5,217 bases of DNA from Bacteroidota bacterium (GCA_018267355.1 JAFDYP010000631.1:1-5217); one strand, 5' to 3'. Positions 1 to 5,217 are shown, counted from the stretch's first letter. Program-made: numbers and translations. The notes: generated from the letters alone by a model not told the origin.

Positions 1-1
1 A

Positions 2-36
2 ACTATTCATTGTTCACTATTCATTATTCTCTATTC
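2..36. repeat. Degenerate 7-bp tandem repeat array 1
   Basis: Five consecutive 7-mers are visible: ACTATTC, ATTGTTC, ACTATTC, ATTATTC and TCTATTC. TTC is invariant at the end of every unit while the first four bases vary. The array probably continues to the left of the window. It ends 8 nt before the ATG at 45, so it is likely part of the leader of that gene. On the opposite strand the units read as AATAnnG or AACAnnG, a format close to the AGTAnnn units of the two other arrays in this window. Heptameric short tandem repeats are known from intergenic regions of filamentous cyanobacteria. Their presence in Bacteroidota is from my memory of such intergenic sequence, not checked. Confidence 0.75.
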
Positions 37-44
37 CATAAAAG

Positions 45-266
45 ATGAGCTGGACCGATCTGATCACACCTGACCACTGGCAGTCGCTGGGTGGCTGTAG
101 CTGCGGTGGCACTGCGCGGCGCAAGTACAAACGCATAGGCACAGACTATGAACTGCAGATACTGAAATCGGTATACCAGTACAAGATCTTTCGTGCAGGT
201 GCGCTGGTGCAGGTGGGCCCGCTGGCAGACCTGGAGCAGGTGCTACAAAACCTCAACCTGCTCTGA
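45..266 (+). CDS. Small CxC-containing hypothetical phage protein
   Basis: This 73-residue protein is not a family I can name. It begins MSWTDLITPDHW and then has a Gly/Cys-rich turn GGCSCGG (residues 16-22) followed by a basic stretch RRKYKR. The rest reads like a short alternating beta/alpha fold ending in an amphipathic helix (LADLEQVLQNL). The single C-x-C could hold half of a metal site or form a knuckle, but no second Cys pair is present, so zinc binding is only a possibility. The start is the first ATG after the 7-bp array; there is no Shine-Dalgarno sequence, only an A-rich ATAAAAG just before it. The gene lies 6 nt upstream of the next frame, so they probably share a transcript. The position, two genes before the tape measure, suggests a small tail-module accessory protein. 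Coding nature is supported by coherent composition and gene packing. Confidence 0.7.
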   Translation: MSWTDLITPDHWQSLGGCSCGGTARRKYKRIGTDYELQILKSVYQYKIFRAGALVQVGPLADLEQVLQNLNLL

Positions 267-272
267 TGATAG

Positions 273-971
273 ATGCCATTTATATTATCCATTAAAACAT
301 CAAAGACATATATGAAACAATTTCTACGAAAACTATTCAGCCGTCAGCGGCGCAATCCCTTTCCCGATAGCAAGCAGGTGATAGAATTTGCCTTTGAGTG
401 TGGAGGCATACGCTACTACCGCCATGTAGACGAAATGAATATGCCCTACCGCCGCGCGCTGAAGGCGCTGACTATCTACAAGGAGCTGGACATGAAGTGC
501 GACCGCCACTACCTGGACCAGCACATAGAGGCGATGGACGCCATCCTGGAGGGCACACGGTTTAACGTAGAGAGCCTGCTGAAGATAAAGACCCTGACCG
601 CACAGCTGCGCGAACGCGTACAATGGATCATCGTTCCCGACCACGTGTACAAACTCGCCTCTGTGCGGTATTTTGACGAGACGGAAAACCCCAATGACTA
701 CGACTGGAAGTATGCGGCGCAGAAGATCGCGCACTGGAAGAAGCATGAGGGCGTGAACGATTTTTTTTTGCGCGAGCCCATAGCGACGTTGATACCGTTT
801 TTAAAAGATGCGCCGCTAGATTTCGAGAGCTTTTCCCGGCAGGTAGACGAGCTGACCCGGAGCCAGTTGGACGTTATCTTGTCGATGCTGCCCCGGCCGC
901 AGAAGATAGCATCGTCCGGCTCTACCGAGGCCTTATTCTCGGAGGAGATACAGCTAGAGAGCCAGCCATAG
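273..971 (+). CDS. Putative tail-assembly chaperone (hypothetical phage protein)
   Basis: This 232-residue protein lies directly before the tape-measure gene, the usual place of tail-assembly chaperones, which bind the tape measure during tail building. The function is inferred from position, not from a recognised domain. The sequence is soluble and mostly helical, with no signal peptide or membrane segment. Conserved-looking blocks are EFAFECGGIRYYR (residues 38-50), a Tyr/Lys-rich helix ALKALTIYKELD, DHVYKLASVRYFD, and DFFLREPI (163-170). Two starts are possible. ATG 273 lies 6 nt after the previous stop. ATG 312 gives 219 residues beginning MKQFLRKLF and follows an A-rich leader, which I prefer because the first 13 residues look unlike the rest. 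Neither has a Shine-Dalgarno sequence. The stop is TAG 969-971. The -1 frame is open across the last third and beyond the stop, so a longer frameshifted product is possible. Confidence 0.75.
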   Translation: MPFILSIKTSKTYMKQFLRKLFSRQRRNPFPDSKQVIEFAFECGGIRYYRHVDEMNMPYRRALKALTIYKELDMKCDRHYLDQHIEAMDAILEGTRFNVESLLKIKTLTAQLRERVQWIIVPDHVYKLASVRYFDETENPNDYDWKYAAQKIAHWKKHEGVNDFFLREPIATLIPFLKDAPLDFESFSRQVDELTRSQLDVILSMLPRPQKIASSGSTEALFSEEIQLESQP

Positions 972-1048
972 AGCACACCGGCATCTACGAGTACCTCTCG
1001 CAGCTGAATGATGCGATCATACGCGCTAAAGAGCGGGAGAAAGAATAG
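749..1048 (+). other. -1 frame extension of the chaperone-like gene (GT-like candidate)
   Basis: After a TGA at 746-748, the frame one base behind the chaperone-like frame is open to the TAG at 1046-1048. Its first part, to about 900, looks like a shadow (Arg/Ala-rich). Its end, from 971, reads EHTGIYEYLSQLNDAI followed by a charged RAKEREKE tail, which looks like real helical protein sequence. I see no ATG, GTG or TTG in this frame between 767 and 1048, so normal initiation is unlikely and translation would have to enter from the upstream frame. A 7-bp repeat array starts 5 nt after this TAG, which fits 1048 being a true gene end. A -1 shift before a longer C-terminal product, directly upstream of the tape measure, is the classic lambda G/GT arrangement. 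No perfect slippery heptamer was found near 900-968, so a decayed C-terminus or a chance open frame remains possible. Confidence 0.45.
761..769 (+). other. Nine-T run containing in-register slippery heptamers
   Basis: Nine consecutive T bases encode Phe164 and Phe165 and the start of Leu166. In the chaperone frame they read T-TTT-TTT and T-TTT-TTG, both matching the X-XXY-YYZ pattern for -1 slippage. The -1 frame becomes open only 12 nt upstream of the run and stays open to 1048. Against a programmed role, the zero-frame sequence after the run reads as good protein while the -1 frame does not until much later. I see no clear stimulatory hairpin. The run may simply be a mutation-prone homopolymer. 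Confidence 0.3.
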
Positions 1049-1053
1049 CGACG

Positions 1054-1088
1054 AGTAGTTAGTACTTAGTATTAAGTATTTAGATAAA
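1054..1088. repeat. Degenerate 7-bp tandem repeat array 2
   Basis: Five consecutive 7-mers read AGTAGTT, AGTACTT, AGTATTA, AGTATTT and AGATAAA, giving the format AGTAnnn with the last unit degraded. The array begins 5 nt after the TAG that closes the -1 frame of the chaperone-like gene. It lies in the 207-nt non-coding space before the tape-measure gene. It shares its period and its AGTA core with the array at 1196-1237, yet the variable bases differ, so it is not a simple copy. Confidence 0.75.
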
Positions 1089-1129
1089 TGCAACTCAAGT
1101 AGCGAGCGCATCGAAATGATCCTTGTGCT

Positions 1130-1157
1130 GTAGGGACAGGTCGCGACCTGTCCCTAC
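1130..1157. repeat. Perfect 28-bp palindrome, REP-like
   Basis: The left half is GTAGGGACAGGTCG and the right half is its exact reverse complement, with no spacer. As RNA it would form a 12-bp stem closed by a CGCG tetraloop. No T-run follows (the next bases are CCAGACAG), so it is not a standard intrinsic terminator. From memory, palindromes of this GTAGGGACAGGT type are dispersed intergenic repeats in several bacterial genomes, similar to REP elements mobilised by RAYT-type transposases; this was not verified. It sits between the chaperone-like and tape-measure genes and could reduce or stabilise read-through mRNA. Confidence 0.8.
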
Positions 1158-1195
1158 CCAGACAGCCTTACACCTACACGCAATCCAGTGTCTCA

Positions 1196-1237
1196 AGTAG
1201 GAAGTATCAAATATCGAGTAACCAGCATCCAGTAACA
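1196..1237. repeat. Degenerate 7-bp tandem repeat array 3
   Basis: Six 7-mers follow one another without gaps: AGTAGGA, AGTATCA, AATATCG, AGTAACC, AGCATCC and AGTAACA. A partial unit AGAAAAT may follow. The consensus is AGTAnnn, with positions 5-7 free to vary and one substitution in the core of two units. The array ends 18 nt before the tape-measure ATG at 1256, so it forms the leader of that gene, as array 1 does for the gene at 45. Confidence 0.75.
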
Positions 1238-1255
1238 AGAAAATCCATTTGAACC

Positions 1256-2524
1256 ATGAGTGACCAGATCATTATAGAATTTATCGGAGACCCGTCGGGG
1301 CTCAAACCGGCAGAAGATGCACTGCGCGGATTAGGCAAAAGCTCGCAGGATACCATCGCGGCATTTGAAAAAGCAAATACGGCAGCGAAGCATTTCGCCG
1401 AAGGCGCAAAGGAAGCTGCTACTGCTATCAAGGGCACAGGTGACGCTGCAGAGAAAAGTGTGAAGGCCATCTCCTCGCTCTCGCAGGCTATCAGCGGTGG
1501 CGCTGTGAAGGCTGTGGCGGAGGACTTTAAAAACTGGGCAAAGGAAGTAGCAGAACTCGGTGTGAAAAAAGGCGAGCTGAAGCAAAAGCTCTCCGAAGTA
1601 ACCACAGAGATAGCTAAAGCTAAAACCGAGATCACAACCGCTGAGGCCGCGTATGCATCACTAGGTAAAGAAGCCAAAGGGCTGGAGAAGGACATGAACA
1701 GCACAGCGGCCTCTATGGATAGATACGGCGAACAATCTACCAAAGCCGCAGCCAAAAATATAGAGCTGAACGAAAAGCTGGAAAAGACGCGCGCAAGCAT
1801 CACTGCTATGAATGGTACCAGCGAAGAAGGCAGCGCTGCCTACAACAAACTAGTGGCCGCTGCGGAAAAGCTGGGAAGCCAGATCGCCAAAAATGATAAG
1901 ACGATCACAGACAATGCCGCCAAGATCCACGTGCTGGGCGAGACCAACCGCAGCCTGGCAGAGCAGTATGATACAGTCAGGACGAAAATGGAAATAGCCG
2001 GCACGGCAGCTGACCAAAGCAAAAGCCGCTATGCTGAGCTGGGTAAAGAATCAAAAACACTGAAAGGTGAGGTCGCTGCGGTGGACAAAGAGTTGGGCGA
2101 GGCGAATAAGAAATTTGGTAGCCAGAGCAAGGCAGCAAAGGAGAGTACAGAGTCATTTAGCTCGCTGGTAGGCCATACTAAAAAACTCGTGTCAGCACTC
2201 GGTGAGATGGCGGCGACCACCGCCTCTGCCACCGGCAGCGAGCGCGACGCCAATAGTATCCGTCAGAAAACGGCAGAGGTACTCCAGGCCCTGACTACCG
2301 CGCAGACCATAGCCACTACCGCTACAGAGGCTATGACAGCCGCCACTGAGATAGCCACGGTAGCGACCACCGGCCTCGATGTGGCACTCTCGCCTGTGAT
2401 AGCTGCTGTGGGTGCTGTGGCAGTGGTAGTGGGAGCGGCAGTAGCACAGTTTGCGGTGATGTATACCGTAGGCAAAAAAGTAGTGGAGGTAGTAGAGAAA
2501 AGTTTCACGTCTTTGAAAAGGTGA
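1256..2524 (+). CDS. Phage tail tape-measure protein, N-terminal part
   Basis: The 422 residues form the N-terminal part of a tail length tape measure, the long helical rod around which the tail tube is built and which later leaves with the DNA. The N-terminus, MSDQIIIEFIGDPSGL followed by an A-x-DALRGLGKSS block, is the style I know from Bacteroidota prophage tape measures. Residues about 20-300 are Ala/Lys/Glu/Thr-rich coiled coil. A hydrophobic stretch at about 376-405 (VIAAVGAVAVVVGAAVAQF at its core) is the membrane-active segment often seen in tape measures. The frame ends in SFTSLKR and a TGA that overlaps the GTG of the next frame (GTGA, 2521-2524). No Shine-Dalgarno sequence precedes the ATG. 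The protein stops far too early for a tape measure and lacks the typical C-terminal part, which lies intact in the -1 frame downstream. I read this as a split gene. Confidence 0.88.
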   Translation: MSDQIIIEFIGDPSGLKPAEDALRGLGKSSQDTIAAFEKANTAAKHFAEGAKEAATAIKGTGDAAEKSVKAISSLSQAISGGAVKAVAEDFKNWAKEVAELGVKKGELKQKLSEVTTEIAKAKTEITTAEAAYASLGKEAKGLEKDMNSTAASMDRYGEQSTKAAAKNIELNEKLEKTRASITAMNGTSEEGSAAYNKLVAAAEKLGSQIAKNDKTITDNAAKIHVLGETNRSLAEQYDTVRTKMEIAGTAADQSKSRYAELGKESKTLKGEVAAVDKELGEANKKFGSQSKAAKESTESFSSLVGHTKKLVSALGEMAATTASATGSERDANSIRQKTAEVLQALTTAQTIATTATEAMTAATEIATVATTGLDVALSPVIAAVGAVAVVVGAAVAQFAVMYTVGKKVVEVVEKSFTSLKR

Positions 2525-4689
2525 AGCCGGTGATAGATGCTGTGGGAGCGGCGCTAAGCAAATTTGCCGACAAGGCGCGCGATGTGATCAGCTTCTTCAG
2601 CGGCGGCCTGATAGAAGACTCAAAGCTGCACAAGCTGAATGACAGCCTGGAGAAAGCCGCAAAAGAAAGCGAAAAGATGTCGGCAGAGTACAAGAAGCAG
2701 GCCGACCTGCTGGAGGCCGAGGGCATGAGTGCACAAAGCATCGCGCAGAGGCGTGCAGAGGCGCTGAAAGAAGAGCAGAAAGCGCTGATAGACCATCTGA
2801 AGGTGGAGAAAGACGCTACGAAGCAAGCAGAGCTACGCGATCAGATCTCTAAGAATACAGTAGAGATACTAGGCCAGCAGAAAAGCGTGATAGAGGGTAT
2901 GGCCAGTGATATGCAGAAGCAAGGCAAGACAGAAGGTGAGATATACCAGGCCAAAGAGGACCAGATCCGCGCCAGTATCGCGCTCATAGCCCAGGAGCGC
3001 CTGCGCAAGGACCTGACCGATGAGCAAAACAAGAGTCTCGAAGCTCAGGCGCGCCTGATGACCAACATGCTGAAGGAGACCATGGAGGAGCACAAGAAGT
3101 ATGATGCTGACCAGGCTAAAGAGGCCTATGCCAGGGCGCTGGAGAGTGCTAAGAAAACTGCCGACCTGCGCCTCTCCGTAGCCAAGGAGGGCAGCGATAA
3201 AGAGCTACAAGCCCGCCTCGATGTGATGAAGGCTGATAGCGCGCTGGAGCTGAATAATACCAAACTGACCCGCACACAGGTAGAGCTGATCAAACTCAAA
3301 CTGGCACAGGATACAGCCAGGGAGATACAGGCATTTTACCAGAAAGCGCTGGCAGAGGCAGAGAAAGATGAGAAGAAGTCTGATCAGGAAAAGTACGATG
3401 CCAGGATGGCGATACTAAACCGCGAGCGCGCTGCGATAGCGAATAATGACAAACTCTCGGCAGCGCAAAAAATAGAGCTGTTCAAACAGGTGAATGCGCA
3501 GGAAGACGCGGCATGGAAGCAGCTCAATGACTCGCTGACGCAAAAGGAAAAACAAGCCGCCACCGCACGTCTCGCCGCTGCGCAGGCCGAGGCCAGGAAG
3601 AAGCTGGACATAGCCCTGCAGGTGAGCGAGAATGAATACAAGGCCGGCATCACCGCAGAGGAAAAGATACTGTCGGACCGCAAAGAGAAATACGAAGCAG
3701 ACCTGTCTAACGCAAAGCTGAGCATCAAAGCCAGGATGGACCTGGGTGAGCAATACTACAGCTCAGTAGAGGCATCGCTCCAAAAGGAGATGCAGCTGCT
3801 CAATAAAAAGTATGCCAGCGATATAGCTGCTGCGCAGAAGGATGAGCAGGCCATGGAGAAACTGCAGGACCAGTACCTGAAAGACAGCAAGGCAATAGAA
3901 GACAAAATCACCGTCAATAAGAAAGAGCAAGCTAATAAGCGCAAAGAATACGCAAAAGAGCAAGGAAAGCAGGAGGAAGATATAGCCAAACAGGTAGGTC
4001 AGAAACTGATAGAGATGGCCAGGCAGGTGAGCGATGCGATCTTTGAAAACCAGAAGCAGAAGCGCGACAATGAGCTGAAGGACAAGCTGGACAATCTGGA
4101 TGCTCAGAAAGACGCCGAGCTGATGAATGCGACCCTGACCGCCGCTCAGCGCAAGGCCATAGAGAAAAAATACAAACGTGAAGAAGCCCACGAAAAGGAA
4201 AAAGCCTGGAAGGCCGACCAGAAGGCTAAAGCAGAGCAGGCAGTGATCAATGGCCTGCTGGCCTTCACCGCTGCACTGGCCTCCTCGCCGCCGCCTATGA
4301 ACTATGTCAATGCGGCTATCGCGCTGGCCTCTGCGGGCATACAGGCGGGCATCATCATGAGCAAGACACCGCCTAAGTTTGCCAAGGGGGTCGTGGCGCT
4401 GGAGGGTCCCGGTACGGAGACATCAGATAGCATACCCGCCTATCTCTCGCGCGGTGAGAGTGTGATCACTGCCAGCGCCACACGCCGCTACCAGCCGCTG
4501 CTGGAGGCTATGAACGCCGGCACGCTGGACCGCTATATGCCGCTGCCACAGATGCCGGATGTGAAAGCACTGGAGGTAGCTACTACTGCCAGCCACCGAG
4601 CTCAGGCTGAGAAGATAGACTATGAAAAGATAGGCGAGGTACTGGCACGCCGCATCAATATGAAGCAGCTCCATGTGAGCATAGATTAG
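2521..4689 (+). CDS. Phage tail tape-measure protein, C-terminal part
   Basis: The 722 residues, if started at GTG 2521, continue the tape measure in the frame one base behind the upstream part. It opens with PVIDAVGAALSKFADK, then has about 500 residues of Lys/Glu/Gln-rich coiled coil in which a loose motif recurs at residues about 245, 308, 395 and 535 (an N-x-x-L-T/S turn between long helices, for example NNTKLTRTQ, NNDKLSAAQ, NATLTAAQR). A hydrophobic region follows at about 574-615. After it comes a C-terminal motif common in tape measures: FAKGVVALEGPGTETSDSIP (620-639) with LSRGESVITASA shortly after. No lysozyme or peptidase motif was seen. The GTG overlaps the upstream stop and could be used by translational coupling, but there is no convincing ribosome site, so this is more likely the downstream half of a broken or frameshifted gene. 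The in-frame TAG at 4687-4689 may itself be premature. Confidence 0.85.
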   Translation: MKPVIDAVGAALSKFADKARDVISFFSGGLIEDSKLHKLNDSLEKAAKESEKMSAEYKKQADLLEAEGMSAQSIAQRRAEALKEEQKALIDHLKVEKDATKQAELRDQISKNTVEILGQQKSVIEGMASDMQKQGKTEGEIYQAKEDQIRASIALIAQERLRKDLTDEQNKSLEAQARLMTNMLKETMEEHKKYDADQAKEAYARALESAKKTADLRLSVAKEGSDKELQARLDVMKADSALELNNTKLTRTQVELIKLKLAQDTAREIQAFYQKALAEAEKDEKKSDQEKYDARMAILNRERAAIANNDKLSAAQKIELFKQVNAQEDAAWKQLNDSLTQKEKQAATARLAAAQAEARKKLDIALQVSENEYKAGITAEEKILSDRKEKYEADLSNAKLSIKARMDLGEQYYSSVEASLQKEMQLLNKKYASDIAAAQKDEQAMEKLQDQYLKDSKAIEDKITVNKKEQANKRKEYAKEQGKQEEDIAKQVGQKLIEMARQVSDAIFENQKQKRDNELKDKLDNLDAQKDAELMNATLTAAQRKAIEKKYKREEAHEKEKAWKADQKAKAEQAVINGLLAFTAALASSPPPMNYVNAAIALASAGIQAGIIMSKTPPKFAKGVVALEGPGTETSDSIPAYLSRGESVITASATRRYQPLLEAMNAGTLDRYMPLPQMPDVKALEVATTASHRAQAEKIDYEKIGEVLARRINMKQLHVSID

Positions 4690-4761
4690 AAAGGATTTAC
4701 GAAATCAGTGGTGAGCCGCGGGCAGCGCATCACAAGCTACAATGACAGGATGAAATTTTGA
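4690..4761 (+). pseudogene. Likely lost C-terminal tip of the tape-measure protein
   Basis: Directly after the TAG at 4687-4689, the same frame runs another 23 codons to a TGA at 4759-4761. It reads KGFTKSVVSRGQR and then ITSYNDRMKF. Joined to the preceding LHVSID, this gives an ending I associate with Bacteroidota phage tape measures: a short beta-like segment, then GF, then a region ending in an Asn-x-Arg motif. This similarity is from memory. The simplest reading is that a sense codon such as AAG, GAG or CAG became TAG. Amber readthrough is an alternative. A chance run of 23 open codons is also possible, so confidence is moderate. Confidence 0.45.
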
Positions 4762-4891
4762 TCACCTGGTATAGCGGTAGACCTCGAAATTCTGATAGCG
4801 CTTTTTGAGGGACCTGAAATACCGTAAGGCGGTGGCCCCTGCAATGACCAAATGAAGTTTGAGAAATCAGAGTTACAGGAGAAGATAAAAA
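4762..4891 (+). other. Gene-free stretch with short coding-like fragments
   Basis: No complete gene is supported here. Short peptides appear in different frames. PGIAVDLEILIALFEGPEIP ends at a TAA. RFLRDLKYRKAVAPAMTK ends at the TGA at 4853-4855. MKFEKSELQEKIK begins at the ATG at 4852 and runs into the convergent gene. The last two would join if one base were added in the A-run near 4850. This looks like remains of a gene that once followed the tape measure, but the evidence is thin. No clear intrinsic terminator for either converging transcript was seen; the only structure is a weak AATTAATT palindrome at 4890-4897. Confidence 0.3.
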
Positions 4892-5217
4892 TTAATTGGT
4901 TTGGGTCACATCAAAATCAAGGGTGCCATTGTCTGAGGCATTCTGGATATTGACCAGATGGATGCCGGTGCCTTTCACGGCCACCTTGCCATTATTCATG
5001 TACACCTGTACCCGATCAGATGAGTTGCCGGTGGAATAGTAGTGAGTCCGATTACCAGAAGGGCCATTAGCAATGTTTACAAAAACCTGATTACCCGACG
5101 GCGGATTGAGTGAGTCATCGGCCACGACGGAGCAAATGCCGGTGACAGGATGACCTGTGGTATTAGAAAAGACTATGGTTAAATAAGAATTAATACCAGA
5201 CCCACTACAACTTAAGT
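4892..5217 (-). CDS. Probable small secreted lipoprotein, 5' end outside the window
   Basis: The minus-strand frame ends with TAA at 4892-4894 and is open for 107 sense codons to the window edge. A GTG at 5123-5125 is the first start-like codon inside the window, but the frame continues upstream without a stop, so that start is probably false. The first visible residues are LSCSGSG. This looks like the end of a lipoprotein signal peptide with Cys as the lipidated residue, which would give a mature protein of 105 residues; the hydrophobic part of the signal lies beyond the edge. The mature part is rich in Asn, Ser, Thr, Gly and Val with alternating hydrophobic positions (YLTIVFSN, VQVYMNNGKVAVKG, LVNIQNASDNGTLDFDV), suggesting a beta-sandwich. 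I do not recognise the family. It is convergent to the tail genes and looks richer in A+T, so it could be a host gene at the prophage edge or a phage accessory gene. Confidence 0.6.
   Translation of the reverse strand, partial: LSCSGSGINSYLTIVFSNTTGHPVTGICSVVADDSLNPPSGNQVFVNIANGPSGNRTHYYSTGNSSDRVQVYMNNGKVAVKGTGIHLVNIQNASDNGTLDFDVTQTN

Noticed and set aside
266..295. Tiny frame starting at the ATG that overlaps the stop of the first gene
   Set aside because: It is nine codons long (MIDAIYIIH), too short to support, although TGATG overlaps can mark coupled starts.
333..746. 137-codon minus-strand frame
   Set aside because: It is fully inside the plus-strand chaperone-like gene, and its protein has no coherent motif or sensible neighbours.
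698..1111. 137-codon minus-strand frame reaching into the intergenic region
   Set aside because: It overlaps both the chaperone-like gene and a 7-bp array, so part of it would be repeat-derived. It reads as low-quality Ser/Leu-rich sequence.
1130..1157. Intrinsic terminator between the chaperone-like and tape-measure genes
   Set aside because: The hairpin is strong but no T-run follows on either strand, so a Rho-independent terminator is not supported.
1054..1237. CRISPR array
   Set aside because: The repeat units are only 7 nt, contiguous and degenerate, with no spacers and no cas genes.
1207..1803. 198-codon minus-strand open frame rich in Ser, Ala and Phe
   Set aside because: It lies opposite the tape-measure N-terminus. 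Its composition is what the complement of an Ala/Lys/Glu-rich coiled coil produces, and it has no domain-like pattern.
3763..4191. 142-codon minus-strand Leu-rich frame resembling a membrane protein
   Set aside because: It is the complement of CAG, AAG and GAG-rich coiled-coil codons in the tape measure, which yield Leu and Phe on the other strand. It is a shadow.
5123..5125. GTG as the start of the minus-strand gene
   Set aside because: The frame continues upstream to the window edge with coherent sequence and a lipobox-like Cys, so the gene most likely starts outside the window.

Overview
The window is a piece of tailed-phage tail module, most likely an integrated and partly decayed prophage in a Bacteroidota host (Chitinophagaceae or a relative is my best guess). 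The pointers to Bacteroidota are indirect. Plus-strand genes start without Shine-Dalgarno sequences, often after A-rich leaders. The tape-measure protein has the N-terminal style I associate with Bacteroidota prophages. Isoleucine ATA and arginine AGG codons are frequent, and the gene at the right edge looks like a lipoprotein with an L-S-C-S-G cleavage region. No search was run, so the assignment rests on pattern recognition.

Layout. Positions 1-44 hold a degenerate 7-bp tandem repeat that ends just before a small CxC protein gene (45-266). Next comes a 232-residue protein (273-971), placed where tail-assembly chaperones usually lie. Its -1 frame stays open to a TAG at 1046-1048 and looks coding at its far end, which resembles the lambda G/GT frameshift arrangement. 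Positions 1049-1255 form an intergenic stretch, unusually long for a phage tail operon, holding two more 7-bp arrays and a perfect 28-bp palindrome.

Positions 1256-4689 encode the tape-measure protein, split into two frames (1256-2524 and 2521-4689) that meet in a GTGA overlap. One extra A in the A-run at 2516-2519 would join them into one protein of about 1144 residues. The frame then stays readable past the TAG at 4687-4689 to a TGA at 4759-4761, so the ancestral protein may have been about 1168 residues.

Positions 4762-4891 hold no convincing intact gene, only short coding-like pieces in different frames. From the right edge, a minus-strand gene (4892 to beyond 5217) converges on the tail module and probably encodes a small lipoprotein.

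How it fits together: in an intact siphovirus-like module the chaperone(s) bind the tape-measure protein, and tail tube subunits polymerise around it. Here the split tape measure, the in-frame amber codon, the absence of distal tail genes and the host-style repeats between phage genes together suggest erosion. Programmed frameshifting or amber readthrough remain possible. I see no RNA gene, CRISPR array, integrase or defence system.
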